NCBI GenBank assembly: GCA_021296265.1
Contig: JAGWAT010000002.1
Location: forward strand, 7,082 to 46,251
Reading direction: 5' to 3'
Length of the DNA stretch: 39,170 bases
DNA from: Alphaproteobacteria bacterium
GTDB taxonomy: Bacteria; Pseudomonadota; Alphaproteobacteria; TMED109
Part shown: positions 8,794-17,751 of the stretch, piece by piece
Layout of the letters: every line of letters starts with the position of its first letter
Numbering within the stretch: position 1 is the stretch's first letter
Made by a program: the position numbers and the translations under genes
Notes under the pieces: generated by a model
The model's input: the letters and a program-made list of their open reading frames with translations, nothing else
Databases searched by the model: none
What the model was told of the DNA's origin: nothing

Positions 8794-8865
8794 TCGCTCT
8801 CCCGGTCGCCGCCCGGGCGCGGGCTGCGGTCCCCCGGGGATGGGACTTCGGAAGGAATTGAACGG

Positions 8866-9306
8866 ATGCGGAAACGGCTGAACGGAAACTGCCATTGCGG
8901 CGCCATCCGCGTCGCGCTGACAAAGGAGGAGAACGCTTCCCTCTCGCCGCGTCATTGCGGCTGCGATTTCTGCCAGCGGCACGGCGCACTCTATGTCTCG
9001 GTCCCATCGGGCCAGCTCACGATCACCCTGGCTGAACCCGATTGCGTCGGCCGGTACCGGTTCGGCCATGAGACCGCCACATTCCTCCTGTGCCAGCGCT
9101 GCGGCGTGCTCGCAGCCGCGACCTGCGAGCTCGAGGGACAGCTCTTTGCTGTCCTCAACGCCAACGTGCTGGCGCCCCCGCTGACCGTCGACAAGGGTTC
9201 CGTTCCGGTCGCCGACTACGAAGCCGAGGACATCGACGTCCGGCTCGTGCGGCGCCAGCAACGCTGGATTTCCCGGGTCACCGTGGTCGAAGGACCGCCG
9301 GGCTGA
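8866..9306 (+). CDS. GFA/CENP-V domain zinc protein
   Basis: A 146-residue protein of the family that includes glutathione-dependent formaldehyde-activating enzyme and many uncharacterised small zinc proteins. Zinc-ligand cysteines are visible as GNCHCGAIR (9, 11), CGCDFC (about 31-36) and CQRCG (about 77-80), the usual pattern of this fold. ATG 8866 is preceded by GAAGGA nine bases upstream. It sits between an SDR and a D-2-hydroxyacid dehydrogenase on the same strand. Membership in the GFA fold family is clear, but most members do not act on formaldehyde, so the function is open. A true formaldehyde dehydrogenase gene lies far away at 30.1 kb. Confidence 0.85.
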   Translation: MRKRLNGNCHCGAIRVALTKEENASLSPRHCGCDFCQRHGALYVSVPSGQLTITLAEPDCVGRYRFGHETATFLLCQRCGVLAAATCELEGQLFAVLNANVLAPPLTVDKGSVPVADYEAEDIDVRLVRRQQRWISRVTVVEGPPG

Positions 9307-9567
9307 CCAAGACCGGGTGCCGGACCGACGGCACGGCCCGTTCGAGACCGGCACGGGCGATCGTGCCCCCGGGCGCTTCGCGACAATCGACCGAAGACGG
9401 CCGCCCCCGAAGCGACGCGGGGCAGGCTACCCGGTTGAGCGCCAGACCCGATCTGGTAAGGAGTCCCGACGGCTTGTCCGCTGGGCGGCAGCCGCCCTGT
9501 CGCTGACACCACTGCGAGAACCGAGCCATGACCATCACCCCTCTCCCCGGACACGGTGCGCCCGGCG

Positions 9568-10542
9568 ATGCCTGAGCCCCTGATCGCCTTCCTCTGGCCG
9601 GAAGCCGATTTTCGGGCGACCGGCCTCGCGGTGCCCGAAGGCTTCGGCATCCGGTTCGGGCAGGCGACCGTTCGCGCCGAGGTGGAAGCCGGCGCCGACG
9701 GCGCCAACTACATCCTGATCGGGTCCGGCTTCGGGCGCGTGGACAAGGCGCTGCTCGACCTGGCGCCGGACGTTCGCCTCGTGCAGCTGACCGGGGCCGG
9801 TTACGACAACGTCGATCATGCCGAGTGCGCGCGGCGCGGGATTCCCGTCTGCCATGTTCCCGGTCTCAATGCACCCTCGGTCGCGCAGCTGGCGGTCCAG
9901 CTCGCGTTTCGGCTGACCCGACCGCTCACCATGCTGAGAACGGGCGGCGAGCCGGAGTGGCTCGCTGCGCGCAAGGCGCATGCCGACATGGCCCGGGAGC
10001 TCTCGGGCCGGGTCGGCGTCGTCGGCTACGGTTACATCGGCAAGCAGATCGCGCGGATGTTCGGGGGGCTCGGACTCGACGTGGTGCGGGCCGCACACCG
10101 GGACCAGCAGGACCCTGCGGTGCCGGCGATGCCGATCGACGAACTGCTCGCGACCTGCGACATCGTCGCAGTGGCGTTGCCGGGACGCAGCGACACCCGC
10201 CACGTGCTCGACCGCCGGCGCGTTGGTCTTCTGAAGCCCGGCGCGATGCTCATTCACGTGGGCCGGGGCGGAGTCGTCGACGACGGCGCCGTCGCCGAGG
10301 CCCTGGAGTCCGGGCGGCTCGGGGCAGCCGGCTTCGACGTGTTCGAGTCGGAACCGCTGCCCCCCGATCATCCGTTTCTCAAGCTGTCCGGGCCGGCGCG
10401 GCAGCGCCTGCTCGTCACGCCGCACGTCGGCGGCCAGACCTTCCAGTCCAAGCGGCGGAATTTCGAGGTCGCCCTCGGCAACGTGGTCCGCGTCTCGCGG
10501 GGCGAGGAGCCGGTCAACCGCGCCCCGTACCGCGGCTCCTGA
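9568..10542 (+). CDS. D-2-hydroxyacid dehydrogenase family protein
   Basis: A 324-residue NAD(P)-dependent D-isomer-specific 2-hydroxyacid dehydrogenase, interconverting D-2-hydroxyacids and 2-oxoacids. Visible motifs are LTGAGYDNVD in the substrate domain, the Rossmann motif VGYGYIG, GRGGVVDD with the substrate-binding Arg region, FDVFESEP with the acidic partner, and the catalytic His in TPHVGG. The start is uncertain: ATG 9568 is used; GTG 9556 is in frame, and neither has a clear ribosome site. A 15-codon reading frame (9528-9575) ends across ATG 9568, so coupling from a short leader is possible. With a lar racemase on the same strand about 4.5 kb upstream, it could oxidise the D-product; that link is inference. 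Confidence 0.9.
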   Translation: MPEPLIAFLWPEADFRATGLAVPEGFGIRFGQATVRAEVEAGADGANYILIGSGFGRVDKALLDLAPDVRLVQLTGAGYDNVDHAECARRGIPVCHVPGLNAPSVAQLAVQLAFRLTRPLTMLRTGGEPEWLAARKAHADMARELSGRVGVVGYGYIGKQIARMFGGLGLDVVRAAHRDQQDPAVPAMPIDELLATCDIVAVALPGRSDTRHVLDRRRVGLLKPGAMLIHVGRGGVVDDGAVAEALESGRLGAAGFDVFESEPLPPDHPFLKLSGPARQRLLVTPHVGGQTFQSKRRNFEVALGNVVRVSRGEEPVNRAPYRGS

Positions 10543-10611
10543 GCGTCGCGGAGCGTATCGGTCCCGCGACACCGGCACCCCCGAACAAGATGACCCGAGC
10601 GCCCTGTCTCC

Positions 10612-10631
10612 GCGCAGGTTGATACCTGCGC
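10612..10631. terminator. Hairpin between convergent genes, candidate bidirectional terminator
   Basis: A perfect 8-base stem (GCGCAGGT at 10612-10619, ACCTGCGC at 10624-10631) with loop TGAT, lying between the stop codons of the convergent dehydrogenase and monooxygenase genes. There is no T-run on either side, so it is not a canonical intrinsic terminator, but its place suits a transcription barrier or mRNA end. Confidence 0.4.
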
Positions 10632-10656
10632 AGGTGCCCGCCCGGTCGACCGGCGC

Positions 10657-12309
10657 TTACGCCCCGACCTTCTCTCCGCTCAAGACGAAGCCCTCGTATC
10701 CCTTGGCGACGACCTCGTCGCAGACTTTCTTGTACGTGTGCACGCCGCCGACGTAGGGCATGAAGACGCGGGGCTTGCCCGGGATGTTGGCGCCCATGTA
10801 CCAGGAGTTGGCCTGGGGATAGAGCGTCGCTTCCGCCACCTCGCGAACGTGGTTCACCCATTCCTCCTGCGCCTTCGCGGTCGCGACGATCCGCCGTTGG
10901 CCGTTGCGTCGCATCCGCTCGAGGCACTCGGCGATCCAGTCCACGTGCATTTCGATCGACAGGATCATCTGGCTCTTGACACCGGGGCTCTGCGGGCCGG
11001 TGACCATGAAGAGGTTGGGGAGCCCGGCAACCATGAGCCCGAGGTAGGTGCGCGGCCCACCCGTCCACTGCTCCTCCAGGGTCACCCCGTCCCTCACGCG
11101 GATATCGATCGCGAGCATCGCGCCGGTCATGGCGTCGAAGCCGGTCGCAAACACGATCGCGTCCAGGTCGAACTCCGCGTCCGTCGTTCGGATCCCCCGC
11201 GGCGTGATCGTCTCGATCGGGGTGTTCCTGAGGTCCACGAGCGAAACGTGCGGCTCGTTGTAGGTCTCGAAGTAGTTGGTGTCGAGGATCAGGCGTTTCG
11301 TGCCGATCGGATGGTTGTCGGGACACAGGCGCTCCGCGGTCACCGGATCTCTCACCGTCTGCCGGACCTTCTCGCGCACGAACTCCGCCGCCGTCTCGTT
11401 GGCCGCGCTGTCCTGCAGGAGATCGGTGTACGAGAAGAGGAAGCTGATGCTGCCGCCCTCCTGCCATTTCGCCTCGTACTGGGCGCGCCGCTCCTCGGCC
11501 GCGGCCTCCATCGCCTTCTGGGTCGGCGGGGGATACCCCGCGATCCCGAACGGCGTGTCGTACGCCGCGCGGCGGCGCTCGGCATAGACGGCCTTGTGCC
11601 GGCGCACCTTCTCGGGATCGTGCAGGTCGTTGCGGGCCGGCAGGATGAAATTCGCAGTGCGCTGGAACACGGTCAGTTGAGCCGCCTGCGCGGCGATGTG
11701 CGGGATCGACTGGACACCCGACGAACCCGTGCCGACGACGCCCACCCGCAGGCCCTTGAAGTCGACACCTTCCTTCGGCCAGAGGCCGGTGTGGTAGCAC
11801 TGGCCCGCGAACGCATCGAGCCCGGGATGGTCCGGGCGGCGCGGAGTCGAGAGATTGCCGGTCGCCATGACGCAGACCGGTGCGGTGACCTGCTCGCCGG
11901 ACGCCGTCGTGAGCGTCCACAGCAGCGAGTCCTCGTCGAACTCCGCCGCCGCGATCCGCGTGTTCAGCTGGACATCCCGCATCAGGTCGAACCGCTCGAC
12001 CACGTGCTCGATGTACTTCAGGATCTCCGGCTGGGTGCCGTACCGCTCCGGCCACTCCCATTCCTGCTGCAGGTCCTCGTCGAACGAGAAGGAGTACTCG
12101 AGGCTCTCGACGTCGCAGCGGCACCCCGGGTACCGGTTCCAGAACCAGGTGCCGCCGACGCCGTCCCCGGTCTCGTAGGCCCGGACCCTGAGCCCCATCC
12201 TGCGCAGGCGGTAGATCGCGTAGAGGCCCGCCACACCGGCGCCCACGATGACCACATCGAAATCGGCACCTCGATCCAACAGGAACGGACTGGCTGCGTC
12301 GTCCGGCAT
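10657..12309 (-). CDS. Flavin-containing Baeyer-Villiger-type monooxygenase
   Basis: A 550-residue class B flavoprotein monooxygenase. The FAD motif IVGAGVAGLY is at residues 21-30, the NADPH motif GVVGTGSSGVQ at 190-200, and the Baeyer-Villiger fingerprint FxGxxxHTxxWP is met exactly by FAGQCYHTGLWP (168-179). DAIVFATGFDAMTGA is the usual C-terminal ATG motif. Such enzymes insert oxygen into ketones to give esters or lactones, or oxidise sulfur or nitrogen. ATG 12309 follows GAGGAG seven bases upstream. It lies 104 bases downstream of the nitronate monooxygenase-like gene on the same strand. The family is certain; the substrate is not. Confidence 0.92.
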   Translation of the reverse strand: MPDDAASPFLLDRGADFDVVIVGAGVAGLYAIYRLRRMGLRVRAYETGDGVGGTWFWNRYPGCRCDVESLEYSFSFDEDLQQEWEWPERYGTQPEILKYIEHVVERFDLMRDVQLNTRIAAAEFDEDSLLWTLTTASGEQVTAPVCVMATGNLSTPRRPDHPGLDAFAGQCYHTGLWPKEGVDFKGLRVGVVGTGSSGVQSIPHIAAQAAQLTVFQRTANFILPARNDLHDPEKVRRHKAVYAERRRAAYDTPFGIAGYPPPTQKAMEAAAEERRAQYEAKWQEGGSISFLFSYTDLLQDSAANETAAEFVREKVRQTVRDPVTAERLCPDNHPIGTKRLILDTNYFETYNEPHVSLVDLRNTPIETITPRGIRTTDAEFDLDAIVFATGFDAMTGAMLAIDIRVRDGVTLEEQWTGGPRTYLGLMVAGLPNLFMVTGPQSPGVKSQMILSIEMHVDWIAECLERMRRNGQRRIVATAKAQEEWVNHVREVAEATLYPQANSWYMGANIPGKPRVFMPYVGGVHTYKKVCDEVVAKGYEGFVLSGEKVGA

Positions 12310-12413
12310 CACGTGTCTCCTCGACGCATCACGGCACGCAGCGGCCCGACGAACGCGTCGGCAGTTTCGACCCGCGACACTATAGGGGTGCCGGCGGGCG
12401 CGAACGAAGGTGC

Positions 12414-13811
12414 CTAGTCGCCGGTCTGCAGGCGGGCGACCAGCTGACCGACGGTCGGAATGAAGCCGCCCTCGTAGAACGGGTCCTCGGCAAACCGCCA
12501 CGCGTTGTGGCCCGCGAACATGAGCTCCGTGTCCACGTCGGAGTCGTGGGCGATGTCCTGCAGGGTCTTCTGGATGCAGAAGCTCCGCGGATCGGCCTTC
12601 CGGCCGGTGCGGTGCTCCTCGTTATCGGCCCAATTCGAGAACAGGCACTGGGACAGGCAGCCCATGCAATCGGTCTGGTCCTGGCGAATCGTCCGGGCTC
12701 GCTCCGGCGTGACGAACACCATCGTCTGCGCCGGCGTCCGGAGCCCTTCGGTGTGCCCGGCAGCCATCCATTCGCGCGCCCGGACCGCATCGGCCGGTGT
12801 CATCCACGCACGGCGCTTCCGCGCCCCGACCTCGACGGCTTCAGTGTGTTCGCCTTCCGGTTCGTACGCATACGGGACCTGGCGGTGGCTCCGCTCGTCG
12901 AGCTCCTCGAGGAACTTGTTCCGGACCGCCGACGAATAGAACCCGGTCGGGCTGTGGCGGTGGAGATCGACGTCGCCGGCCTTGAGCGTGAGCAGACGCT
13001 TCTTCCACTGCGGCGAGATCGGGCTCTCGGTCGTCAGCAGGGGTCGCGTGCCGAACTGGAACGCGACCGGGCCCAGCTCGGGGTTGTCGATCCAGTCCGC
13101 CCAGTCTCGGAGATACCAGATCCCGCCCGCGATGATGATGGGCGTCTCCTCGAGACCCACCGCCGACATTTCCTGGCGGAGCGCCGATACGCGGGGATAC
13201 GGCGCTTGCGGCTGTTTCGGATCCTCCGCGTTCGACAGCCCGTTGTGCCCGCCGGCAAGCCACGGATCCTCGTAGACGACGCCGCCCAGCCACTCCGGGT
13301 TCCGGTGGTACGAGCGCTTGAACAGCACCCGGAAGGCGCGCGCCGAACTCACGATCGGGTAGTAGTACACCCCGAACCGGGCCGCGATCTCACTCAGCTT
13401 GTACGGCATGCCTGCGCCGCACGTGACGCCGTGGATCAACCCCTTGGCGCGAGCCAGGATGCCCTCGAGAACCCGGCGGGCACCGCCCATTTCCCACAGG
13501 ATGTTGACGTGGAGCCGGCCTTCGCCGCGGCGCTCCTCGTGGGCGATTTGCGCCTGGGTGACGCCGCCGTCAATCGCGTACCGGACCAGTTCCTCGTGGC
13601 GTTCGACGCGGGTCCGGCCCGAATAGACCTGCGGGACGATGCGCCCTTTCGCGTCCAGCGAATCCGCGTTCACGCCGGAGAACGTGCCGACCCCGCCGGC
13701 GAACGCCCACGCCCCTGCGCTCCGGCCATTGGTCACCGAGATCCCCTTGCCCCCCTCGATCAGGGGCAGGATCTCCCGGCCGGCCATGCGGATCGCATTC
13801 AAGGGTTTCAT
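12414..13811 (-). CDS. Nitronate monooxygenase-family FMN protein
   Basis: A 465-residue protein matching the long alphaproteobacterial form of the nitronate monooxygenase (2-nitropropane dioxygenase) family, a TIM-barrel FMN enzyme group. Motifs seen are GGVGTFSG near the N-terminus, GVTCGAGMP, TPIIIAGGIWYLRDW and FQFGTRPLLT in the FMN phosphate region. A C-terminal cysteine cluster, DCMGCLSQC, plus a later Cys may bind metal; this extension is absent from short nitronate monooxygenases. ATG 13811 has GGAG eight bases upstream. It begins 31 bases after pnp on the same strand, so it may share that transcript. True nitronate activity is not proven for this subgroup. Confidence 0.82.
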   Translation of the reverse strand: MKPLNAIRMAGREILPLIEGGKGISVTNGRSAGAWAFAGGVGTFSGVNADSLDAKGRIVPQVYSGRTRVERHEELVRYAIDGGVTQAQIAHEERRGEGRLHVNILWEMGGARRVLEGILARAKGLIHGVTCGAGMPYKLSEIAARFGVYYYPIVSSARAFRVLFKRSYHRNPEWLGGVVYEDPWLAGGHNGLSNAEDPKQPQAPYPRVSALRQEMSAVGLEETPIIIAGGIWYLRDWADWIDNPELGPVAFQFGTRPLLTTESPISPQWKKRLLTLKAGDVDLHRHSPTGFYSSAVRNKFLEELDERSHRQVPYAYEPEGEHTEAVEVGARKRRAWMTPADAVRAREWMAAGHTEGLRTPAQTMVFVTPERARTIRQDQTDCMGCLSQCLFSNWADNEEHRTGRKADPRSFCIQKTLQDIAHDSDVDTELMFAGHNAWRFAEDPFYEGGFIPTVGQLVARLQTGD

Positions 13812-13842
13812 GCATGGATCTCCCGGGCGCGGGGCTCCCAGT

Positions 13843-15996
13843 TTACTCCCAAGCCGGCGGGCGGCGGCGGCGGGCGGGCTCCGGTGCCGGCTTAGCGCGG
13901 CTGGCCAAATCCTCGCCGGTCTCCTGGTCCACCGCCTTCATCGAGAGGCGGACCCGGCCGCGGTCGTCGACCTCGATCACCTTGACCTTCACCTCGTCGC
14001 CCTCCTGGACGACATCCTGCACCGAGCGCACGCGGCGCGGCACCAGCTCGCTGATGTGGACCAGGCCGTCGCGTTTCCCGAAGAAGTTCACGAACGCTCC
14101 GAAATCCACCACCTTCACGACCGTTCCATCGTAGATGCCCCCGATTTCGGGTTCAGCCACGATGCTGTTGATTTCCTTTAGCGCGACATCGATCGACTCT
14201 TGACTGTTGGAGGCGACCTGGACGGCGCCATCGTCGCTCACGTCGACGGTGGCGCCCGACGTCGCGCAGATCTCGCGGATGATCTTGCCGCCCGGGCCGA
14301 TGATCTCGCGGATCCGGTCGACCGGGATCTTGATGCTGACGATCTTGGGCGCGTGGGCGCTCATCTGGGAGCGGGCGCTGCCTAGCGCCCCCTCCATCGC
14401 GTCCAGGATGTGGATACGCCCGTCGCGTGCCTGGCCGAGCGCCGTCTGCATGATCTCCTCGGTGATACCGGTGATCTTGATGTCCATCTGCAGCGAGGTG
14501 ATCCCGTCGCGGGTCCCGGCCACCTTGAAGTCCATGTCGCCGAGGTGGTCCTCGTCGCCCAGGATGTCCGACAGGACGGCGAACCGGTCGCCTTCCTTGA
14601 TCAGCCCCATCGCGATCCCCGCCACCGGACGCGTCACCGGGACGCCGGCATCCATCAGGGCCAGCGAGGATCCGCAGACGGTCGCCATCGAGGATGATCC
14701 GTTCGATTCGGTGATCTCGGAAATCACGCGGATCGTGTAGGGGAACGCCTCGGCGTCCGGGAGCAGTGGCCGCAAGGCCCGCCACGCCAGCTTGCCGTGG
14801 CCGATCTCGCGACGACCGGGGCCGAACATCCGGCCGGTTTCACCCACCGAGTAGGGCGGGAAGTTGTAGTGGAGCATGAACCGTTCGCGGGCGACTCCGT
14901 CCAGCGATTCCACCACCTGCTCGTCGGGCGTGGTGCCGAGGGTGACACTGACCAGCGCTTGCGTCTCGCCGCGCGTAAATAGCGCCGACCCGTGCGTGCG
15001 CGTGAGCAGGCCGGCCCGACACTCGATCGGGCGGACGGTCTGCACGTCGCGCCCGTCGATCCGGGTGCCGGTATCGAGGATGGCGGAACGGACGATGTCC
15101 TTCTCGAGCTTCTTCAGCGCGCCCGCCACTGCCGCCGCGTCGTGGTCCTCGCCCGCCTGCTCGGTGACGTCGGCGCGCACCGCGGCCACCTGCTCGACCC
15201 GCTTCTGCTTTTCCTGCACCTGATAGGCGGCCTGCAGAGCCTCGCCGCCGGTTTCGGCGACGAACGCTCGCACGGCGCTGTGATCGTCCGCCTCCTCGGC
15301 CGCCCAGGGCTCCCGGGCCGCCCGCGCGGCAAGGCGCACGATGGCATCGATCACCGGCTGCATCTGCTCGTGGCCGTACATAACGGCCCCCAACATCGTC
15401 TCCTCGGACAACTCGTTGGCCTGCGATTCCACCATCAGCACGCCGTCACGCGTCCCCGCCACGACCAGGTCGAGATGACCGTCGGCGAGCTCGGCAATCG
15501 GCGGGTTGAGAACATAGGCGCCACCCGCAAAGCCAACCCGTGCGCCGGCGATCGGACCCAGGAACGGCGCGCCCGACAGCGACAGCGCCGCGGATGCGCC
15601 GACCATCGCCGGGATGTCGGGATCGTTCTCGAGGTCAGCACTCAGCACGGTGCAGATGATCTGTGTCTCGTTGCGGAACCCCGCCGGGAAAAGGGGGCGA
15701 ATAGGCCGGTCGATGAGTCGCGAGGTCAGCGTCTCCTTCTCCGACGGCCGCCCTTCGCGTTTGAAGAACCCGCCAGGAATGCGGCCGGCGGCCGACATCT
15801 TCTCCTGATAGTTGACTGTAAGTGGAAAGAAGTCTGCACCTTCGCGGACTTCCTTCCGCGCCACGGCGGTACAAAGCACCTGGGTTTCCCCGTACGTGAC
15901 CAGGACCGCTCCGTCAGCCTGCCGGGCCATCTGCCCGGTCTCAATTACGAGAGGGCGTCCGCCCCAATCGATTTCCTCACGCTGGATATTGAACAT
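13843..15996 (-). CDS. pnp: Polyribonucleotide nucleotidyltransferase (PNPase)
   Basis: A 717-residue 3'-5' phosphorolytic exoribonuclease of the RNA degradosome. Domains in order are RNase PH 1, an alpha-helical linker, RNase PH 2 (with [15 protein letters not shown] and [18 protein letters not shown], the phosphate and catalytic region), a KH domain ([15 protein letters not shown], about 555-610) and an S1 domain ([20 protein letters not shown], about 620-690), ending in a short basic tail. ATG 15996 is preceded by GAGGAG eleven bases upstream. It is the last core gene of the nusA-to-pnp array, 175 bases after rpsO. That spacer contains a long perfect hairpin, as expected if pnp is controlled by mRNA processing. 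Confidence 0.98.
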   Translation of the reverse strand: MFNIQREEIDWGGRPLVIETGQMARQADGAVLVTYGETQVLCTAVARKEVREGADFFPLTVNYQEKMSAAGRIPGGFFKREGRPSEKETLTSRLIDRPIRPLFPAGFRNETQIICTVLSADLENDPDIPAMVGASAALSLSGAPFLGPIAGARVGFAGGAYVLNPPIAELADGHLDLVVAGTRDGVLMVESQANELSEETMLGAVMYGHEQMQPVIDAIVRLAARAAREPWAAEEADDHSAVRAFVAETGGEALQAAYQVQEKQKRVEQVAAVRADVTEQAGEDHDAAAVAGALKKLEKDIVRSAILDTGTRIDGRDVQTVRPIECRAGLLTRTHGSALFTRGETQALVSVTLGTTPDEQVVESLDGVARERFMLHYNFPPYSVGETGRMFGPGRREIGHGKLAWRALRPLLPDAEAFPYTIRVISEITESNGSSSMATVCGSSLALMDAGVPVTRPVAGIAMGLIKEGDRFAVLSDILGDEDHLGDMDFKVAGTRDGITSLQMDIKITGITEEIMQTALGQARDGRIHILDAMEGALGSARSQMSAHAPKIVSIKIPVDRIREIIGPGGKIIREICATSGATVDVSDDGAVQVASNSQESIDVALKEINSIVAEPEIGGIYDGTVVKVVDFGAFVNFFGKRDGLVHISELVPRRVRSVQDVVQEGDEVKVKVIEVDDRGRVRLSMKAVDQETGEDLASRAKPAPEPARRRRPPAWE

Positions 15997-16096
15997 GGAA
16001 TTAAACGCTCCTCTTCACGTTTCGGGTCCAGACCATCTGCGGCCGGTAGGCAGGCGTGTCGTCCGGTCGCCTGATCCGGACGCGCCCGCGACATGG

Positions 16097-16125
16097 GGAT
16101 GCCGGCGCACGATGCGCCGGCATCC
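16097..16125 (-). promoter_or_regulatory. rpsO-pnp intergenic hairpin
   Basis: A perfect 13-base stem (arms 16097-16109 and 16113-16125) with a 3-base loop in the rpsO-pnp spacer. In Escherichia coli the same spacer carries the rpsO terminator and an RNase III-cut stem through which PNPase controls its own synthesis. There is no T-run here on the minus strand, so a processing or attenuation role is more likely than a simple intrinsic terminator. The function is inferred from position. Confidence 0.55.
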
Positions 16126-16171
16126 GGAGAGACGCACGCCGGTCACGGCCGGCCCGGTCTTTCACGGAAAA

Positions 16172-16441
16172 CTACTTCCTCAGATTGAGACGACGAAGAA
16201 TTTCCTGGTACTTGGTCTCGTCGGCCCGATGCAGGTAGTCCAGCAGCCGGCGGCGCGAGTTCACCATTCCGACCAGTCCCCGTCGGGAGTCGGCATCCTT
16301 GTGATTCGCCTTGCAGTGCTCGGTGAGATTGTTGATCCGTTCCGTGAGGATCGCGATCTGGACTTCGGGCGAGCCCGTATCGGACCCGTCCCGGCCGTAG
16401 TCGGAGATGAGCGACGTCTTTCGCTCGGCAGTAATCGACAT
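16172..16441 (-). CDS. rpsO: 30S ribosomal protein S15
   Basis: An 89-residue S15, the exact length of most bacterial homologues. It binds 16S rRNA at the three-way junction in the central domain. The typical blocks are seen: [11 protein letters not shown] at the start, [22 protein letters not shown], and the [18 protein letters not shown] rRNA-binding segment. The start ATG 16441 shares one base with the truB stop (TGATG) and has AGGGAA upstream, so translation is coupled to truB. Confidence 0.98.
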   Translation of the reverse strand: MSITAERKTSLISDYGRDGSDTGSPEVQIAILTERINNLTEHCKANHKDADSRRGLVGMVNSRRRLLDYLHRADETKYQEILRRLNLRK

Positions 16442-17373
16442 CAACTGTTCCCTTCGGACCGATTGCGCATCCCCGGATCCATCCGGAAGACCCGCCGGGG
16501 AGAAAACTCCCGGTTGCTCCACTGGCCGATCGCCACGGCCCGGCCGGCGCAAGCGGCGACTACCGCGCCTTCCCCGATGGACTTGCAGGGGATTCGCTCC
16601 GGACAGACGCGGCGGCCCTGCCGGGCGCGAGCCGCTTCCCTCTTCGTCATTTCCAGCACCGGGATGCCGGCCAGTGCTGCCTCGAGGGGCAGAAGTTCCG
16701 CACCACCACCCCCTTTATCCGCGATTGCGGCAAGTTCTGCAACCGTCACCGCTTCGTCCTCGCCGAAGCGACCGGCCCGGGTTCGCCGCAGTGTCGCCAC
16801 GTGGCCTTCGGTTCCGAGCGCCCGGGCGAGGTCCCGCGCCAGGCTCCGGACATAGGTCCCCTTGCCGCAGACCAGCCGAAATTCCGCGTGATCCGCATCC
16901 GGCACTGCCACCAGCTCCAACTCGTGCACGTCGACCTGCCGCGGCGCCGGCTCGACCGCCGTCCCCGCCCGGGCCAGGGCGTACGCCCGGCGGCCGCCGA
17001 CGTGGACCGCCGAGTACGCGGGCGGGACCTGCGTGATGGTGCCCGTGAACGCCGGCAACGCCCGACGGATCGCCGCCGCGGCGGGTCGGGCCGCGCTCAA
17101 GGCCGTCACCGCCCCACCGGCATCGAGGGTGTCGCGGGCCTCGCCCCAGCGGAGCCGGAACCGATAGGCCTTGGTGCCCGCCATCGCCCACTGCACCGTC
17201 TTGGTGGCCTCTCCGAGTGCAATCGGCAGGACTCCCGTGGCGAGCGGATCGAGGGTGCCCGCGTGGCCCGCCTTCGCGGCGCTGAGCAGCCGCTTCACCT
17301 GCGCCACTGCCCGTGCGGAGGACATTCCGGCGGGCTTGTCGAGAACGAGCCAGCCGGTTGGCTCAGGCGGCAT
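16441..17373 (-). CDS. truB: tRNA pseudouridine(55) synthase TruB
   Basis: A 310-residue TruB that converts U55 of the T-loop of tRNAs to pseudouridine. It begins with the family motif [13 protein letters not shown], and the catalytic Asp is D42 in [12 protein letters not shown]. The later motifs [20 protein letters not shown] and [12 protein letters not shown] are also typical. ATG 17373 lies inside the end of rbfA (11-base overlap); an in-frame upstream extension would be rbfA sequence in another frame. The C-terminus overlaps rpsO by one base. Confidence 0.97.
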   Translation of the reverse strand: MPPEPTGWLVLDKPAGMSSARAVAQVKRLLSAAKAGHAGTLDPLATGVLPIALGEATKTVQWAMAGTKAYRFRLRWGEARDTLDAGGAVTALSAARPAAAAIRRALPAFTGTITQVPPAYSAVHVGGRRAYALARAGTAVEPAPRQVDVHELELVAVPDADHAEFRLVCGKGTYVRSLARDLARALGTEGHVATLRRTRAGRFGEDEAVTVAELAAIADKGGGGAELLPLEAALAGIPVLEMTKREAARARQGRRVCPERIPCKSIGEGAVVAACAGRAVAIGQWSNREFSPRRVFRMDPGMRNRSEGNS

Positions 17374-17746
17374 CAGCCGTTGACGGCGGGTCAAGCAGGC
17401 GGTCGAGGTCCGCGGCCCGATCCAGCTGTTGGTCCAGCCGAAAATGGAGTTTCGGCGCAAAGCGCAGACGCGCCTGGCGAGCGACTGCTCCCGCGATGTA
17501 CGGCGCTGCCCGGTCGAGTCGCTCCAGCAGTTCGGCCGGCGCACCCGCCCGGTCCGCGCCGAACGGCAGGATGAAGACATCGGCGTGCCGGAGGTCCGCG
17601 CTCATGCGGACCTCGAGGACGGTGACATTGGTGGCGCGCAGCACCGGGTCCCGGAGCGAATCGCCCCTGAACACGTGCGCCAAGGCTTCCTGGACCGCCC
17701 GCCCCACCCGGTACTTCCGGGCGCTCTCCCATCGACCCCCCGCCAC
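17363..17746 (-). CDS. rbfA: Ribosome-binding factor A
   Basis: A 127-residue RbfA, a 30S assembly factor needed for 16S rRNA 5'-end maturation and cold adaptation. The family blocks are RKYRVGRAVQEALAHVF, RDPVLRATNVTVLEVRMSADLRHADVFILPFG, and a C-terminal RLRFAPKLHFRLDQQLD. The start is set at GTG 17746, ten bases after GGAG. TTG 17755, which overlaps the infB stop, is an alternative but lies directly against the ribosome site. The 3' end overlaps truB by 11 bases. Confidence 0.93.
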   Translation of the reverse strand: MAGGRWESARKYRVGRAVQEALAHVFRGDSLRDPVLRATNVTVLEVRMSADLRHADVFILPFGADRAGAPAELLERLDRAAPYIAGAVARQARLRFAPKLHFRLDQQLDRAADLDRLLDPPSTADAA

Positions 17747-17751
17747 GAACG

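Noticed and set aside
10738-12417. 559-codon frame antisense to the flavin monooxygenase
   Set aside because: Composition is that of an antisense shadow; all family motifs are on the minus strand.
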